Of a DNA stretch of 64,000 nt, positions 36,809-44,604 are shown in pieces (the first letter of the stretch is position 1; every line of letters begins with the position of its first letter). Below the pieces are notes generated by a model that made no database searches, was not told the DNA's origin, and saw only the letters and a program-made list of their open reading frames with translations. The stretch is from JBCCTX01 sp965263105 (lineage in GTDB: Bacteria; Bacteroidota; Bacteroidia; J057): contig CBDHGL010000003.1 in NCBI GenBank assembly GCA_965263105.1, positions 3,906,001-3,970,000 of the forward strand, written 5' to 3'. The position numbers and the translations under genes were made by a program.

Positions 36809-37948
36809 ATGAAAATAGGTATTGTTTGCTACCCCACCTATGGGGGAAGCGGAGTAGTTGCTACCGAGCTGGGGAAGTCGCTCGCACAAAAAGGACACAC
36901 CATACACTTCATTACCTATAATCGTCCCATACGATTGGATTTATTTTCTGAAAACATTTTTTACCACCAGGTCCGGACCAAAGACTATCCCCTATTTGAC
37001 TTTGTCCCTTATGAATCTGCTCTGGCCTCTACCATGGTGGATATCGCCCGTTACCACGATTTGGACCTCTTTCATGTGCATTATGCCGTTCCTCATGCCT
37101 CAGTAGCTTATCTCGCGCGCCAGATCCTTCAAGGTTATGGTAAGTACATTCCGATCATTACCACTTTACATGGGACAGATATAACTTTGGTGGGTAGAAA
37201 TCAGAGTTATGAACCGGTGGTTAGGTTTTCTATTGAACAGAGTGATGCCGTTACTGCCGTATCCCACTTTCTCAAGCAGGCCACCTATGACAATTTTGAA
37301 ATAAGCAAGGATATCCAAGTTATCTATAATTTCGTTGATGGTAAGCGTTTTCATCGGCAGAATAAGGAGCATTTCAAACAAATGATTGCTCGTGAGGGAG
37401 AAAAACTCATAGTGCATACCTCCAACTTCCGAAAGGTAAAAAGAGTAGGAGATGTAGTTGAAATATTTGCCCAGGTGATTAAGGAACTTCCTTCGAAATT
37501 GTTAATGGTTGGTGATGGACCAGAACGTCGAAAGGCAGAAGAATTGGGGCGAGAACTAGATATTTTTGAAGATATAGTCTTCCTAGGGAGTCAAGATTCT
37601 GTAGAGGAGATCTATTCTATCGCAGATCTGTTCCTACTTCCTTCTGAATCTGAGAGTTTTGGCTTGGCGGCCTTAGAGGCCATGGCTTGCGGAGTCCCAG
37701 TAGTAGCTTCCAATACGGGTGGTATACCCGAAATGGTCGTTGATGGAGAAACTGGCTTCACCAGTGAAGTGGGGAACACAGATAAAATGGCCCAGGACGC
37801 TCTTTTTCTACTGAATAATGAAACCCGCTGGCAGGAATTTTCGAAAAATGCCTTAACACATGCCAGTAAATTTACCATAGACGCCATAGTACCGACTTAT
37901 GAGGCTTTATATGAAGAAGTCCTACAAGGTGTACCCAGTTCTGTTTGA
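36809..37948 (+). CDS. bshA: BshA, N-acetyl-alpha-D-glucosaminyl L-malate synthase
   Basis: 379 residues, the usual BshA length. GT-B glycosyltransferase of family GT4: the start MKIGIVCYPTYGGSGVVATELG and HVHYAVPHASVAYLARQIL, TLHGTDITLVG and SESESFGLAALEAMACGVPVVASNTGG are BshA blocks. It joins GlcNAc from UDP-GlcNAc to L-malate, the first step of bacillithiol synthesis. A purine-rich GGAAAGGA lies 6-13 bases before the ATG. bshB and bshC are not in the window. Confidence 0.93.
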   Translation: MKIGIVCYPTYGGSGVVATELGKSLAQKGHTIHFITYNRPIRLDLFSENIFYHQVRTKDYPLFDFVPYESALASTMVDIARYHDLDLFHVHYAVPHASVAYLARQILQGYGKYIPIITTLHGTDITLVGRNQSYEPVVRFSIEQSDAVTAVSHFLKQATYDNFEISKDIQVIYNFVDGKRFHRQNKEHFKQMIAREGEKLIVHTSNFRKVKRVGDVVEIFAQVIKELPSKLLMVGDGPERRKAEELGRELDIFEDIVFLGSQDSVEEIYSIADLFLLPSESESFGLAALEAMACGVPVVASNTGGIPEMVVDGETGFTSEVGNTDKMAQDALFLLNNETRWQEFSKNALTHASKFTIDAIVPTYEALYEEVLQGVPSSV

Positions 37949-38063
37949 TATTTGTTTCCTCTTGTAGAATAATGGCTTGATTAGGGCGAGGGTAATTGAT
38001 AAATTAGCTGGAATGATAGACTCCTTTCCGTTATTGGAAACCTAGAGACACAAATTGTATCAT

Positions 38064-38348
38064 ATGGGCTTTTTTTCCTGGTTTCTCCTTTTTTTGCTTA
38101 GCTTTTGGATTATCACCCGTTTCTTTGGACGATATATCTTCAAATTTTTGGTGACCAAATTGCTCAAGCAAGTAGCCAAAAATGCAGAGAAACAAGCCCA
38201 TGCCTATCAAGAAAACTACGAATCTCAGGCCTTTCGAGAAAGTATTCATGTAGATGAGGACCTCAAGGTCTCCAAACCCAAGTATGAGGAAAAACGCAGG
38301 GTCAACCCTGATGAGATTGCGGAAGATATTGAGTTTGAGGAGGTGTGA
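38064..38348 (+). CDS. DUF4834-like small membrane protein
   Basis: 94 residues from the ATG at 38064; the TTG three codons earlier is rejected. One hydrophobic N-terminal segment (GFFSWFLLFLLSFWIITRFFGRYIFK) is followed by a charged helical region rich in K and E, ending in acidic EIAEDIEFEEV. This form matches DUF4834-like proteins of Bacteroidota, whose role is unknown. It is the last gene before a dispersed repeat and a convergent gene. Confidence 0.75.
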   Translation: MGFFSWFLLFLLSFWIITRFFGRYIFKFLVTKLLKQVAKNAEKQAHAYQENYESQAFRESIHVDEDLKVSKPKYEEKRRVNPDEIAEDIEFEEV

Positions 38349-38363
38349 GAGGGGGGGAGTTGA

Positions 38364-38389
38364 GTGGTCCATGGTCGATAGTCCATAGT
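38364..38389. repeat. ATAGTCCAC-type dispersed repeat, copy 2
   Basis: GTGGTCCATGG at 38364-38374 and ATAGTCCATAG at 38378-38388 are joined by TCG, followed by seven T. It lies 15 bases after the DUF4834-like gene and 34 bases before the stop of the convergent GT-C gene. It shares ATAGTCCA and GGTC elements with the other copies and could also help to end transcription. Confidence 0.55.
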
Positions 38390-38423
38390 TTTTTTGTGAT
38401 AAGTATAACATGCATTTTATTTC

Positions 38424-39743
38424 TCATTCAGGAGATTTCATTCCCATCCAAGTATAGACCAAACTCAACGTAACAGGAAACAAGGGCAGCGCAAATCGAG
38501 AGGCCCCAGAGGTCCCCGTAATTCCTACTAGATACAGGATGAATATCCCTATAACAATCCGCAATACTAGGGAAATTTTCCCCTGTATCAATGCCCAAAT
38601 GACCATTCCCCAGCGAATGAGATTACCCACGAGAATCAGTCCCAAACATACCCAGATTCCTAAGGCTTGCTGACTGATATAGCGCCATATCCCAGTATAT
38701 CCTTCCTCACTAAAGGTTCGCTGTAGCCCTTTCCCCCCCACTTTTTCTAAGTTCCAAAAATGATAAAGTTCAAACCTGCCTGGGTCCACCAGGAAATTCA
38801 GCATGCCTTTGAGGTGCATCCCTGCATAGGAAAAAGGATGGGAAAGAATCACTTCTTGGGAATAATCGGCAATTAACTCCTGTTGGCTTTTGTAATCTGG
38901 TAAGGTGAACATGACCTCAAGTATACTGTCATTCATTTCCGTTGCCCTTGCTAATCCATATTCCTGACCTAGAAGGTTATAAGTGGTGTATTGAAAGAGG
39001 CTAAGGTTTTGAATGCTGGAAAAATGGGCGTAGCCTGTTCGACTTTCATTCCAGGATTGGTATCCCCATATAGCCAGTAGGGGAATAATGGCTGCAAAAA
39101 GTGTTTGGGGCTTTTTCCAGTAATAACCCAATGCCAGTACTCCCAGAAAATGAGGGAGGACAAAAACATACATAACGGGCTTGGTAAACATGGCCAATGA
39201 AATACACAGGGTATATAAGCTCAACCAAGTTAGGCTTTTTCCCTGCAAAGCCCGAACCAGGGAATATATGCCAAAGCTTAACCAACTTTGAAATAAGATT
39301 TCTGTCATAACAAGGTTGGCGTAGATCCATTGGGCAGGGTATAGCAAAATCAGAAAGCAAACAAAGACTGGAATTTTTTGACGATCTATTTGTTTACCCG
39401 ATGCCTCAAGTAAGAGATAGGCAAGCTCAAAAGCCAACCCAATATTGAGCAGGGAGAGGAGGTTTTGAAGCAATAGTAAGACCCAAGGCAATCCCCTATA
39501 TCCACCTGTGATCCCAATGAAAATGGGATAAACAGGAGGTCTTTTGGTAAAAAAATCTGCTCGATAGGGTTCTTCCCAAACACCAGAATACAAGACTCCG
39601 TGCTGAAATAGGTTTTCCGCAGCCAAGACGTATTCTTCAGAATCTTTTAACATATACCTTCCCCCATACAATTGATAGGCAAAGGCACCCAAATGGATAA
39701 GAATAAGCAGGTACCAAATGTATACCTTCCGAATTCTCGACAT
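38424..39743 (-). CDS. Multi-pass membrane protein, GT-C glycosyltransferase-like
   Basis: 439 residues with about 10 membrane segments. After the first segment it has YMLKDSEEYVLAAENLFQHG, the position where GT-C enzymes (dolichyl-phosphate-mannose type, GT39/GT83-like) carry acidic catalytic residues in the first outer loop; KRPPVYPIFIGI follows, also typical. It probably moves a sugar from a polyprenyl-phosphate carrier to a surface glycan or protein. The donor is not known. It is divergent from the gamma-glutamyltransferase gene with the 42-base palindrome between. Confidence 0.78.
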   Translation of the reverse strand: MSRIRKVYIWYLLILIHLGAFAYQLYGGRYMLKDSEEYVLAAENLFQHGVLYSGVWEEPYRADFFTKRPPVYPIFIGITGGYRGLPWVLLLLQNLLSLLNIGLAFELAYLLLEASGKQIDRQKIPVFVCFLILLYPAQWIYANLVMTEILFQSWLSFGIYSLVRALQGKSLTWLSLYTLCISLAMFTKPVMYVFVLPHFLGVLALGYYWKKPQTLFAAIIPLLAIWGYQSWNESRTGYAHFSSIQNLSLFQYTTYNLLGQEYGLARATEMNDSILEVMFTLPDYKSQQELIADYSQEVILSHPFSYAGMHLKGMLNFLVDPGRFELYHFWNLEKVGGKGLQRTFSEEGYTGIWRYISQQALGIWVCLGLILVGNLIRWGMVIWALIQGKISLVLRIVIGIFILYLVGITGTSGASRFALPLFPVTLSLVYTWMGMKSPE

Positions 39744-39796
39744 AGTGGATAGGATTTGTGCGGGAAAATGATAAAATTAAATTCGTTGTCAAAATT

Positions 39797-39838
39797 CCTT
39801 TCCTTAAATGCAGGATTAATTCTGCATTTAAGGAAAGG
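39797..39838. promoter_or_regulatory. 42-base near-perfect palindrome before the gamma-glutamyltransferase gene
   Basis: Arms CCTTTCCTTAAATGCAG (39797-39813) and its exact reverse complement (39822-39838) enclose an eight-base centre GATTAATT, itself nearly palindromic; only the G14/T21 pair of the whole 42 bases is not Watson-Crick. It ends 21 bases before the ATG at 39860. No T run follows, so it is not an intrinsic terminator. It could be a regulatory hairpin in the mRNA leader or a binding site for a large dimeric regulator of the divergent pair. Confidence 0.6.
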
Positions 39839-39859
39839 GAACTAACCGAAACTTACTTT

Positions 39860-41566
39860 ATGATGATCTCCAACAAACACCTCGCAGGGCTTATTACGCT
39901 TTGCCTCATCTCAATTTCTTTCCTTATGGGACAGGACCGGCTGACGGGAAGCCACTTTGCTACTCGATCTGAAGTAATAGCTACACATGGGATGGCTGCT
40001 ACCAGTCAGCCCTTAGCTACCCAAGTAGCATTAGACATACTAAAGGCCGGTGGTAATGCTATCGATGCGGCTATTGCTGCCAATGCCGCGTTAGGCTTGA
40101 TGGAACCCACAGGCTGTGGTATCGGTGGAGACCTCTTTGTCATCGTATGGGATGCCAAAGCAAAAAAACTGTGGGGCTTAAATGCTAGTGGTCGCTCCCC
40201 ACGAGGGATGGAACTCTCCCATTTTACGGAGAAAGGATTGGATAAAATTCCGTATAGAGGGGCCTTGTCCGTTTCTGTTCCAGGCTGCGTAGATGGATGG
40301 TTTGAGCTTCATGGAAAGTTGGGCAAATTACCCATGTCAGAGATTCTAGCCCCTGCAATTACATATGCCAGAGAAGGCTTTCCCCTTTCTGAGCTTATTG
40401 CTTATTACATGGACCTCACGGCAAAAGGGGGGGGAGATAAATTCCCCTATTTTGCTGATACCTATATGCCCAATGGCCATACCCCGCGCAAAGGAGAAGT
40501 CTTCAAAAATCCCCGATTGGCTAAGACCCTGGCAGCAATTGCAGAAGGGGGAAGGGATGCTTTTTACAAGGGGGAAATGGCCCAAAAAATGGCTAAGCAT
40601 ATCCAGGAAGCGGGAGGCTATATGACTTATGAGGACTTCGCTCAACATCGATCAGAATGGGTAGAGCCTGTATCGACCAGTTATCGGGGATACGATGTCT
40701 GGGAACTTCCTCCCAATGGACAGGGCATTGCCGCCTTACAAATATTGAATCTCTTAGAACCCTATGACCTAAGTTCCATGGGCTTTAATAGTGCAGAATA
40801 TATACACACCTTCGTTGAAGCCAAAAAACTGGCCTATGAGGATCGGGCCAAATTCTACGCAGACATGGATTTCAATGATGTGCCGGTGGATTGGCTCATA
40901 TCTAAGGAATACGCGGCTGAAAGGGGCAAAATGATGGTGCCCGACAAAGCAGCGAAACGTTATGATGCGGGCAAACTCAAAGATGGGGATACCATTTATC
41001 TAACCACTGCTGATGAAGAAGGGAACATGGTTTCTTTTATTCAAAGTAATTTTGCCGGCATGGGCTCTGGGGTAATTCCAGGAGATCTTGGGTTTATGTT
41101 TCAGAATCGAGGCAATCTCTTTACCCTGGAAGAAGGCCATTTCAACCAATATGAACCTGGCAAGAGGCCCTTTCACACCATTATTCCTGCCTTTGTAACC
41201 AAAGACGGAGAACCCTACATGAGTTTTGGAGTCATGGGAGGCGATATGCAGCCCCAGGGCCATGCTCAAATTATCATTAACATGATCGACTTTGGGATGA
41301 ACCTGCAAGAAGCTGGAGATGCGCCTAGAATTCGCCATTCAGGTAGTTCTTCTCCTACAGGAAATATCATGAAAGATGGGGGAGTGGTGCAGTTGGAAAC
41401 GGGCTTTTCTTATGAGGTAATGCGCCGATTGAAACAAATGGGCCACTCAATTGAATTCAGTCCGGGAGGATATGGGGGCTATCAAGCGATCCTTTATGAT
41501 AAAACTCAAGGGGTTTTTTATGGAGCTTCTGAGTCTCGCAAAGATGGGCAGGCTGCAGGGTACTAA
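39860..41566 (+). CDS. ggt: Gamma-glutamyltransferase
   Basis: 568 residues from the ATG at 39860 (next ATG three bases later); an upstream TTG frame would run through the palindrome and is rejected. A signal peptide ends near SFLMGQ. ATSQPLATQVALDILKAGGNAIDAAIAANAALGLMEP is the family start. The catalytic Thr at the self-cleavage site is Thr378 in GDTIYLTTADEEGNMVSF. Near the C-terminus is GGYGGYQAI. It cleaves and transfers gamma-glutamyl groups of glutathione-like peptides in the periplasm. Three more genes follow on the same strand with short gaps. Confidence 0.93.
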   Translation: MMISNKHLAGLITLCLISISFLMGQDRLTGSHFATRSEVIATHGMAATSQPLATQVALDILKAGGNAIDAAIAANAALGLMEPTGCGIGGDLFVIVWDAKAKKLWGLNASGRSPRGMELSHFTEKGLDKIPYRGALSVSVPGCVDGWFELHGKLGKLPMSEILAPAITYAREGFPLSELIAYYMDLTAKGGGDKFPYFADTYMPNGHTPRKGEVFKNPRLAKTLAAIAEGGRDAFYKGEMAQKMAKHIQEAGGYMTYEDFAQHRSEWVEPVSTSYRGYDVWELPPNGQGIAALQILNLLEPYDLSSMGFNSAEYIHTFVEAKKLAYEDRAKFYADMDFNDVPVDWLISKEYAAERGKMMVPDKAAKRYDAGKLKDGDTIYLTTADEEGNMVSFIQSNFAGMGSGVIPGDLGFMFQNRGNLFTLEEGHFNQYEPGKRPFHTIIPAFVTKDGEPYMSFGVMGGDMQPQGHAQIIINMIDFGMNLQEAGDAPRIRHSGSSSPTGNIMKDGGVVQLETGFSYEVMRRLKQMGHSIEFSPGGYGGYQAILYDKTQGVFYGASESRKDGQAAGY

Positions 41567-41610
41567 AAGGTGGCGAAGTATATGGGTTAATTTGGAAAAG
41601 GAAAGGAGTA

Positions 41611-42498
41611 ATGTATAAAGTCATATATGGTCTTAGCACCTACCTTTTACTTTGTATAGGATTAGGTGCCCAGCCAGGTACAGATATCTATGTATTTGAC
41701 CTGGATAAGGAAAAGGGTCAGTATAGGTTAAGCATGCCTATTAAATTATCCTGGCCGCAAAAAGATATTACGCTTCCTACTTATGAAAACCAACCCTCAT
41801 TTCTTCCAAGTGGGGAGATGTTGTATGCCTCTACGGTTGATGGCCAGACAGAAATAATTAGCTATGGGTTTTCTTATGGCATCAGTGGACGCCTTACGGA
41901 AACAGCTGGTAGTGAGTATTCTCCTCAACTGATCCCAGGAACCAAGAGCATTTCTGCTGTGAGGCTGGAAACAGATGGAACGCAGCTCTTATACAGCTAT
42001 CCCATGGAAGGAGGGGCAGGAGAAGTCCTGGTGCCAGAAATTAAGATTGGCTACTATTGCTGGATTTCTCCCAAGAAATATGTAGCCTTTGTTTTAGGAG
42101 ATCCACCAACCCTAAGAATAGGAAAAGTACATTCCAACAAGACAACGCTAATTGATAGCAATATTGATAGGTCTATTTACCCGCTTTCTGTCCCTAATAC
42201 ATTTAGCTACATAAAAATAGAGGAGAACGGAAAGAGGATGATTTACACGTATGATGTGAAACGGAAAAAGGCAACCCCCCTTGTTGAACCCTTAGAAGGG
42301 TCCCAAGACTTGGTTTGGCTGTCTGATGACACGATTCTGATGGGAAAAGGTTCAAAATTATTCAAATGGACCATGAATGGGGATAAAAACTGGATGGAAA
42401 TAGCTGATTTAGCGAAATTCAGGCTGAGGGGTATTACCCGATTAGCGGTAAATCAGGAGGGTAACAAATTGGCCGTAGTGGTGGAGGAAAATAAGTAG
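41611..42498 (+). CDS. Exported beta-propeller-like protein (TolB/PD40-like)
   Basis: 295 residues with a signal peptide (MYKVIYGLSTYLLLCIGLGAQ). Repeated stretches such as QPSFLPSGEMLYAST, YSPQLIPGTKSISAV and LVWLSDDTILMG are the strand patterns of TolB-type six-blade propellers. The gene has an unusually good ribosome-binding site for this genome (AAAGGAG, 5 bases before ATG) and is 44 bases after the ggt stop. Role unknown; possibly a periplasmic binding or scaffold protein. Confidence 0.7.
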   Translation: MYKVIYGLSTYLLLCIGLGAQPGTDIYVFDLDKEKGQYRLSMPIKLSWPQKDITLPTYENQPSFLPSGEMLYASTVDGQTEIISYGFSYGISGRLTETAGSEYSPQLIPGTKSISAVRLETDGTQLLYSYPMEGGAGEVLVPEIKIGYYCWISPKKYVAFVLGDPPTLRIGKVHSNKTTLIDSNIDRSIYPLSVPNTFSYIKIEENGKRMIYTYDVKRKKATPLVEPLEGSQDLVWLSDDTILMGKGSKLFKWTMNGDKNWMEIADLAKFRLRGITRLAVNQEGNKLAVVVEENK

Positions 42499-42536
42499 CC
42501 CGTAAAGAAGGAAGGCATAATTTAATCCAATTGTTA

Positions 42537-43337
42537 ATGGAATCTGACTCCCTTGCCCTCTTGGGCATCCCTTTTGACGAAAAATCCTCCTTTTTACGTG
42601 GGGCTGCCCAAGCGCCTCCCTTAATTCGGGAAGCCTTGTTTTCGGATGCCTTCAATGCCTATACTGAACACGGCGTGCACGTAGACCCTAAGGTACTGAC
42701 AGACTTTGGGGATATATCTATTGATTCTTATTTTCAAATTGAATCAGAGGTAGCCAACATCCTAGCAAAGGGGCTTCGACTTCTTACCTGGGGCGGAGAC
42801 CATTCCATTACCTATCCCTTGATTCGGGCTTACCATGCGTATTTTGGTAAGCTCACCCTTGTTCAGATCGATTCCCACGGAGATTTGTATCAGGACTTTG
42901 AGGGCGATCCTTACTCCCACGCCTGTCCTTTTGCCCGTATCATGGAAGAAGGCCTGGCTAAACGCTTGATACAAGTAGGCGTTCGCAGTCTGACGCCTCA
43001 TCAACGAGAACAAGCCAAACGCTTTGGAGTAGAACAGATTGAAATGAAAGATTATGCCTTAGATAAACTTCCTGCTCTCGATGGGCCTCTTTATCTCTCT
43101 CTGGATTTGGATGGTCTGGATCCCGCCTTTGCTCCTGGTGTATCCCACCAAGAAGCAGGAGGACTGAGTAGCCGTCAGGTAATTGATTTGATACAGCACA
43201 TAAGCATCCCCTTTGTAGGCGCTGATATCGTAGAATACAATCCGAGTAGGGATCATTCAGGTATTACAGCTGCCTTGGCGGGAAAACTTTCTCGAGAAAT
43301 TTTGGGAAACATGCTGTCAAAAGGGAAAGAGATTTGA
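42537..43337 (+). CDS. Ureohydrolase (agmatinase/arginase family)
   Basis: 266 residues from the ATG at 42537. The manganese-binding blocks of the family are complete: GGDHSITYP, QIDSHGDLYQDFEGDPYSHACPF (D-x-H-x-D) and SLDLDGLDPAFAPGVS (D-x-D). Such enzymes hydrolyse guanidino compounds (agmatine, arginine, formimidoylglutamate or guanidinobutyrate) to urea plus amine. Sequence does not settle the substrate; agmatine is the commonest assignment for this form. It is 38 bases after the propeller gene. Confidence 0.88.
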   Translation: MESDSLALLGIPFDEKSSFLRGAAQAPPLIREALFSDAFNAYTEHGVHVDPKVLTDFGDISIDSYFQIESEVANILAKGLRLLTWGGDHSITYPLIRAYHAYFGKLTLVQIDSHGDLYQDFEGDPYSHACPFARIMEEGLAKRLIQVGVRSLTPHQREQAKRFGVEQIEMKDYALDKLPALDGPLYLSLDLDGLDPAFAPGVSHQEAGGLSSRQVIDLIQHISIPFVGADIVEYNPSRDHSGITAALAGKLSREILGNMLSKGKEI

Positions 43338-43397
43338 CCCCAAAATAAAAATTAGCCAATTTCAGGCTGCATTTTGTAAACCTAAACTACGCATTTC

Positions 43398-44177
43398 ATG
43401 GACACCTTTACGCTTGACAATTTATTTACCCTGGGCATGCTCATCTTATTGCAGGCCGTTTTGGGTTTTGATAACTTACTCTACATTTCCTTAGAATCTC
43501 AATCTGCACCAGCCGATAAGCAGAGTTATGTGCGCCGCCTGGGAATAGGGCTTGCCATCGTCCTTCGTATTTTACTCCTTTTTGTCTTGATTTCTGTTAT
43601 TGATCTGTTTCAGGATCCCGTTTTTGGAATTCATTGGGAAGGGGTCATTGAGACGGAGTTTAACATTCACAGCATTATTGTTTTGATAGGGGGAGCCTTT
43701 ATCATTTATACAGCAACGAAAGAGATTTGGCACATGATTTCTTTGGAGGAGCACGAAAAAGGACAGGAAGGGAAAGAGGTCAAGTCTGTCGCTTCTGTGG
43801 TTACCATGATTGTCATCATGAACCTAGTGTTTTCCTTTGACTCTATTTTGAGCGCGATGGCCCTGACGGAGGTATTCTGGGTGATGGCTACGGCCATTAT
43901 TATCGGCGGTATTTTGATGATTGCCCTTGCGGATCGAATTTCTACTTTCCTCAAGAAAAATAGAATGTATGAGGTGCTCGGCTTATTTATTCTCTTTTTG
44001 GTAGGGATCATGCTATTGTCAGAAGGAGGCCATCTAGCCCACATGAACCTCTTTGGTGGCCCTGTTACTCCGATGAGTAAGAGCACCTTTTATTTTGTGA
44101 TTTTTGTACTGGTTCTGACCGATATTGTCCAGGGGAGATACCAGAAAAAATTGATGCAAGCCAAGGAGCATCATTGA
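43398..44177 (+). CDS. TerC-family integral membrane protein
   Basis: 259 residues with about seven to eight membrane segments. The two conserved acidic motifs are in LGFDNLLYISL (about 24-34) and VFSFDSILSAMAL (about 146-158), as expected for the TerC inverted-repeat fold. Related proteins move manganese or calcium out of the cytoplasm or help to metallate exported proteins; the tellurite name is historical. No manganese riboswitch is visible before it. A 427-base gap follows. Confidence 0.9.
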   Translation: MDTFTLDNLFTLGMLILLQAVLGFDNLLYISLESQSAPADKQSYVRRLGIGLAIVLRILLLFVLISVIDLFQDPVFGIHWEGVIETEFNIHSIIVLIGGAFIIYTATKEIWHMISLEEHEKGQEGKEVKSVASVVTMIVIMNLVFSFDSILSAMALTEVFWVMATAIIIGGILMIALADRISTFLKKNRMYEVLGLFILFLVGIMLLSEGGHLAHMNLFGGPVTPMSKSTFYFVIFVLVLTDIVQGRYQKKLMQAKEHH

Positions 44178-44325
44178 TCGAAAAATGTTTGGAAAACAAA
44201 TAATAATCTTCTACTTTAGAAGTGCAAGGGGGCATTTGCCACCGCCAGTAGGAAAGGTAGCCGAGGGAATCGACCCAAAGCAAGGCCTACTGTTTTGTAT
44301 AACTTAAAGTAAAGGAGGTAATCAA

Positions 44326-44382
44326 ATGACTAGTCGTTCCAGTTGCTATTTCATCACCACTAAACCTAATAGAAGGTTTTAA
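44326..44382 (+). CDS. 18-residue leader-like peptide ORF
   Basis: ATG at 44326, TAA at 44380-44382, encoding MTSRSSCYFITTKPNRRF. The GGAGG core sits seven bases before the ATG, close to ideal and unusual here, where most genes lack it. It is too short for a domain. Its place before a terminator and a transporter gene suggests a translated leader peptide. The codons include Cys-Tyr-Phe-Ile-Thr-Thr but no clear run of one amino acid. Confidence 0.35.
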   Translation: MTSRSSCYFITTKPNRRF

Positions 44383-44465
44383 GGATTTTGAGATGTTGAT
44401 ACCTTCGTTAGCTTTAGGTGATACTGCCCAGCAGTAAAGAAATAGAAAGTTAATAAAGGAATATG

Positions 44466-44495
44466 CCGGTACCGTAGCGGGTGCCGGTTTTTTTT
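44466..44495 (+). terminator. Rho-independent terminator in leader region
   Basis: Stem CCGGTACC (44466-44473) with GGTGCCGG (44480-44487), one T-G pair, loop GTAGCG, followed by eight T. A clear intrinsic terminator 110 bases before the NSS transporter ATG; it either ends the short upstream unit or acts as an attenuator. Confidence 0.85.
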
Positions 44496-44565
44496 ATTCG
44501 TTTAATATGTATAGTTTCAGATATCCCAAAAACATCCCCTTCTTCCCCCAAACCCAAAATTTAAT

Positions 44566-44590
44566 CTGTGGACCGTTGGCCATGGACTAA
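44566..44590. repeat. ATAGTCCAC-type dispersed repeat, copy 3
   Basis: CTGTGGACCGTTGGCCATGG at 44566-44585 then ACTAA; read on the minus strand it gives TTAGTCCATGG and ACGGTCCACAG, the same words as the copies at 21625 and 38364. It lies 15 bases before the NSS transporter ATG, so it would be in the mRNA leader or over the promoter. Confidence 0.5.
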
Positions 44591-44604
44591 CTAAGCATTC
44601 ACCT

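Larger units (their letters stand above)
44246..44495 (+). promoter_or_regulatory. Structured leader-like unit before the NSS transporter
   Basis: The 427-base gap 44178-44604 holds, in order: an inverted repeat CAGTAGG/CCTACTG (44246-44252 and 44286-44292) enclosing a nested GGG-AATCGA-CCC; a strong Shine-Dalgarno AAAGGAGGTA (44311-44320); an 18-codon ORF (44326-44382); then a terminator at 44466-44495. The order short peptide then terminator 110 bases before a transporter gene is that of an attenuated leader, but the signal sensed is unknown. Confidence 0.4.

Noticed and set aside
39758..39859. Upstream extension of the ggt frame with 34 extra residues
   Set aside because: It starts with TTG and translates the palindrome; the ATG at 39860 directly gives a signal peptide.
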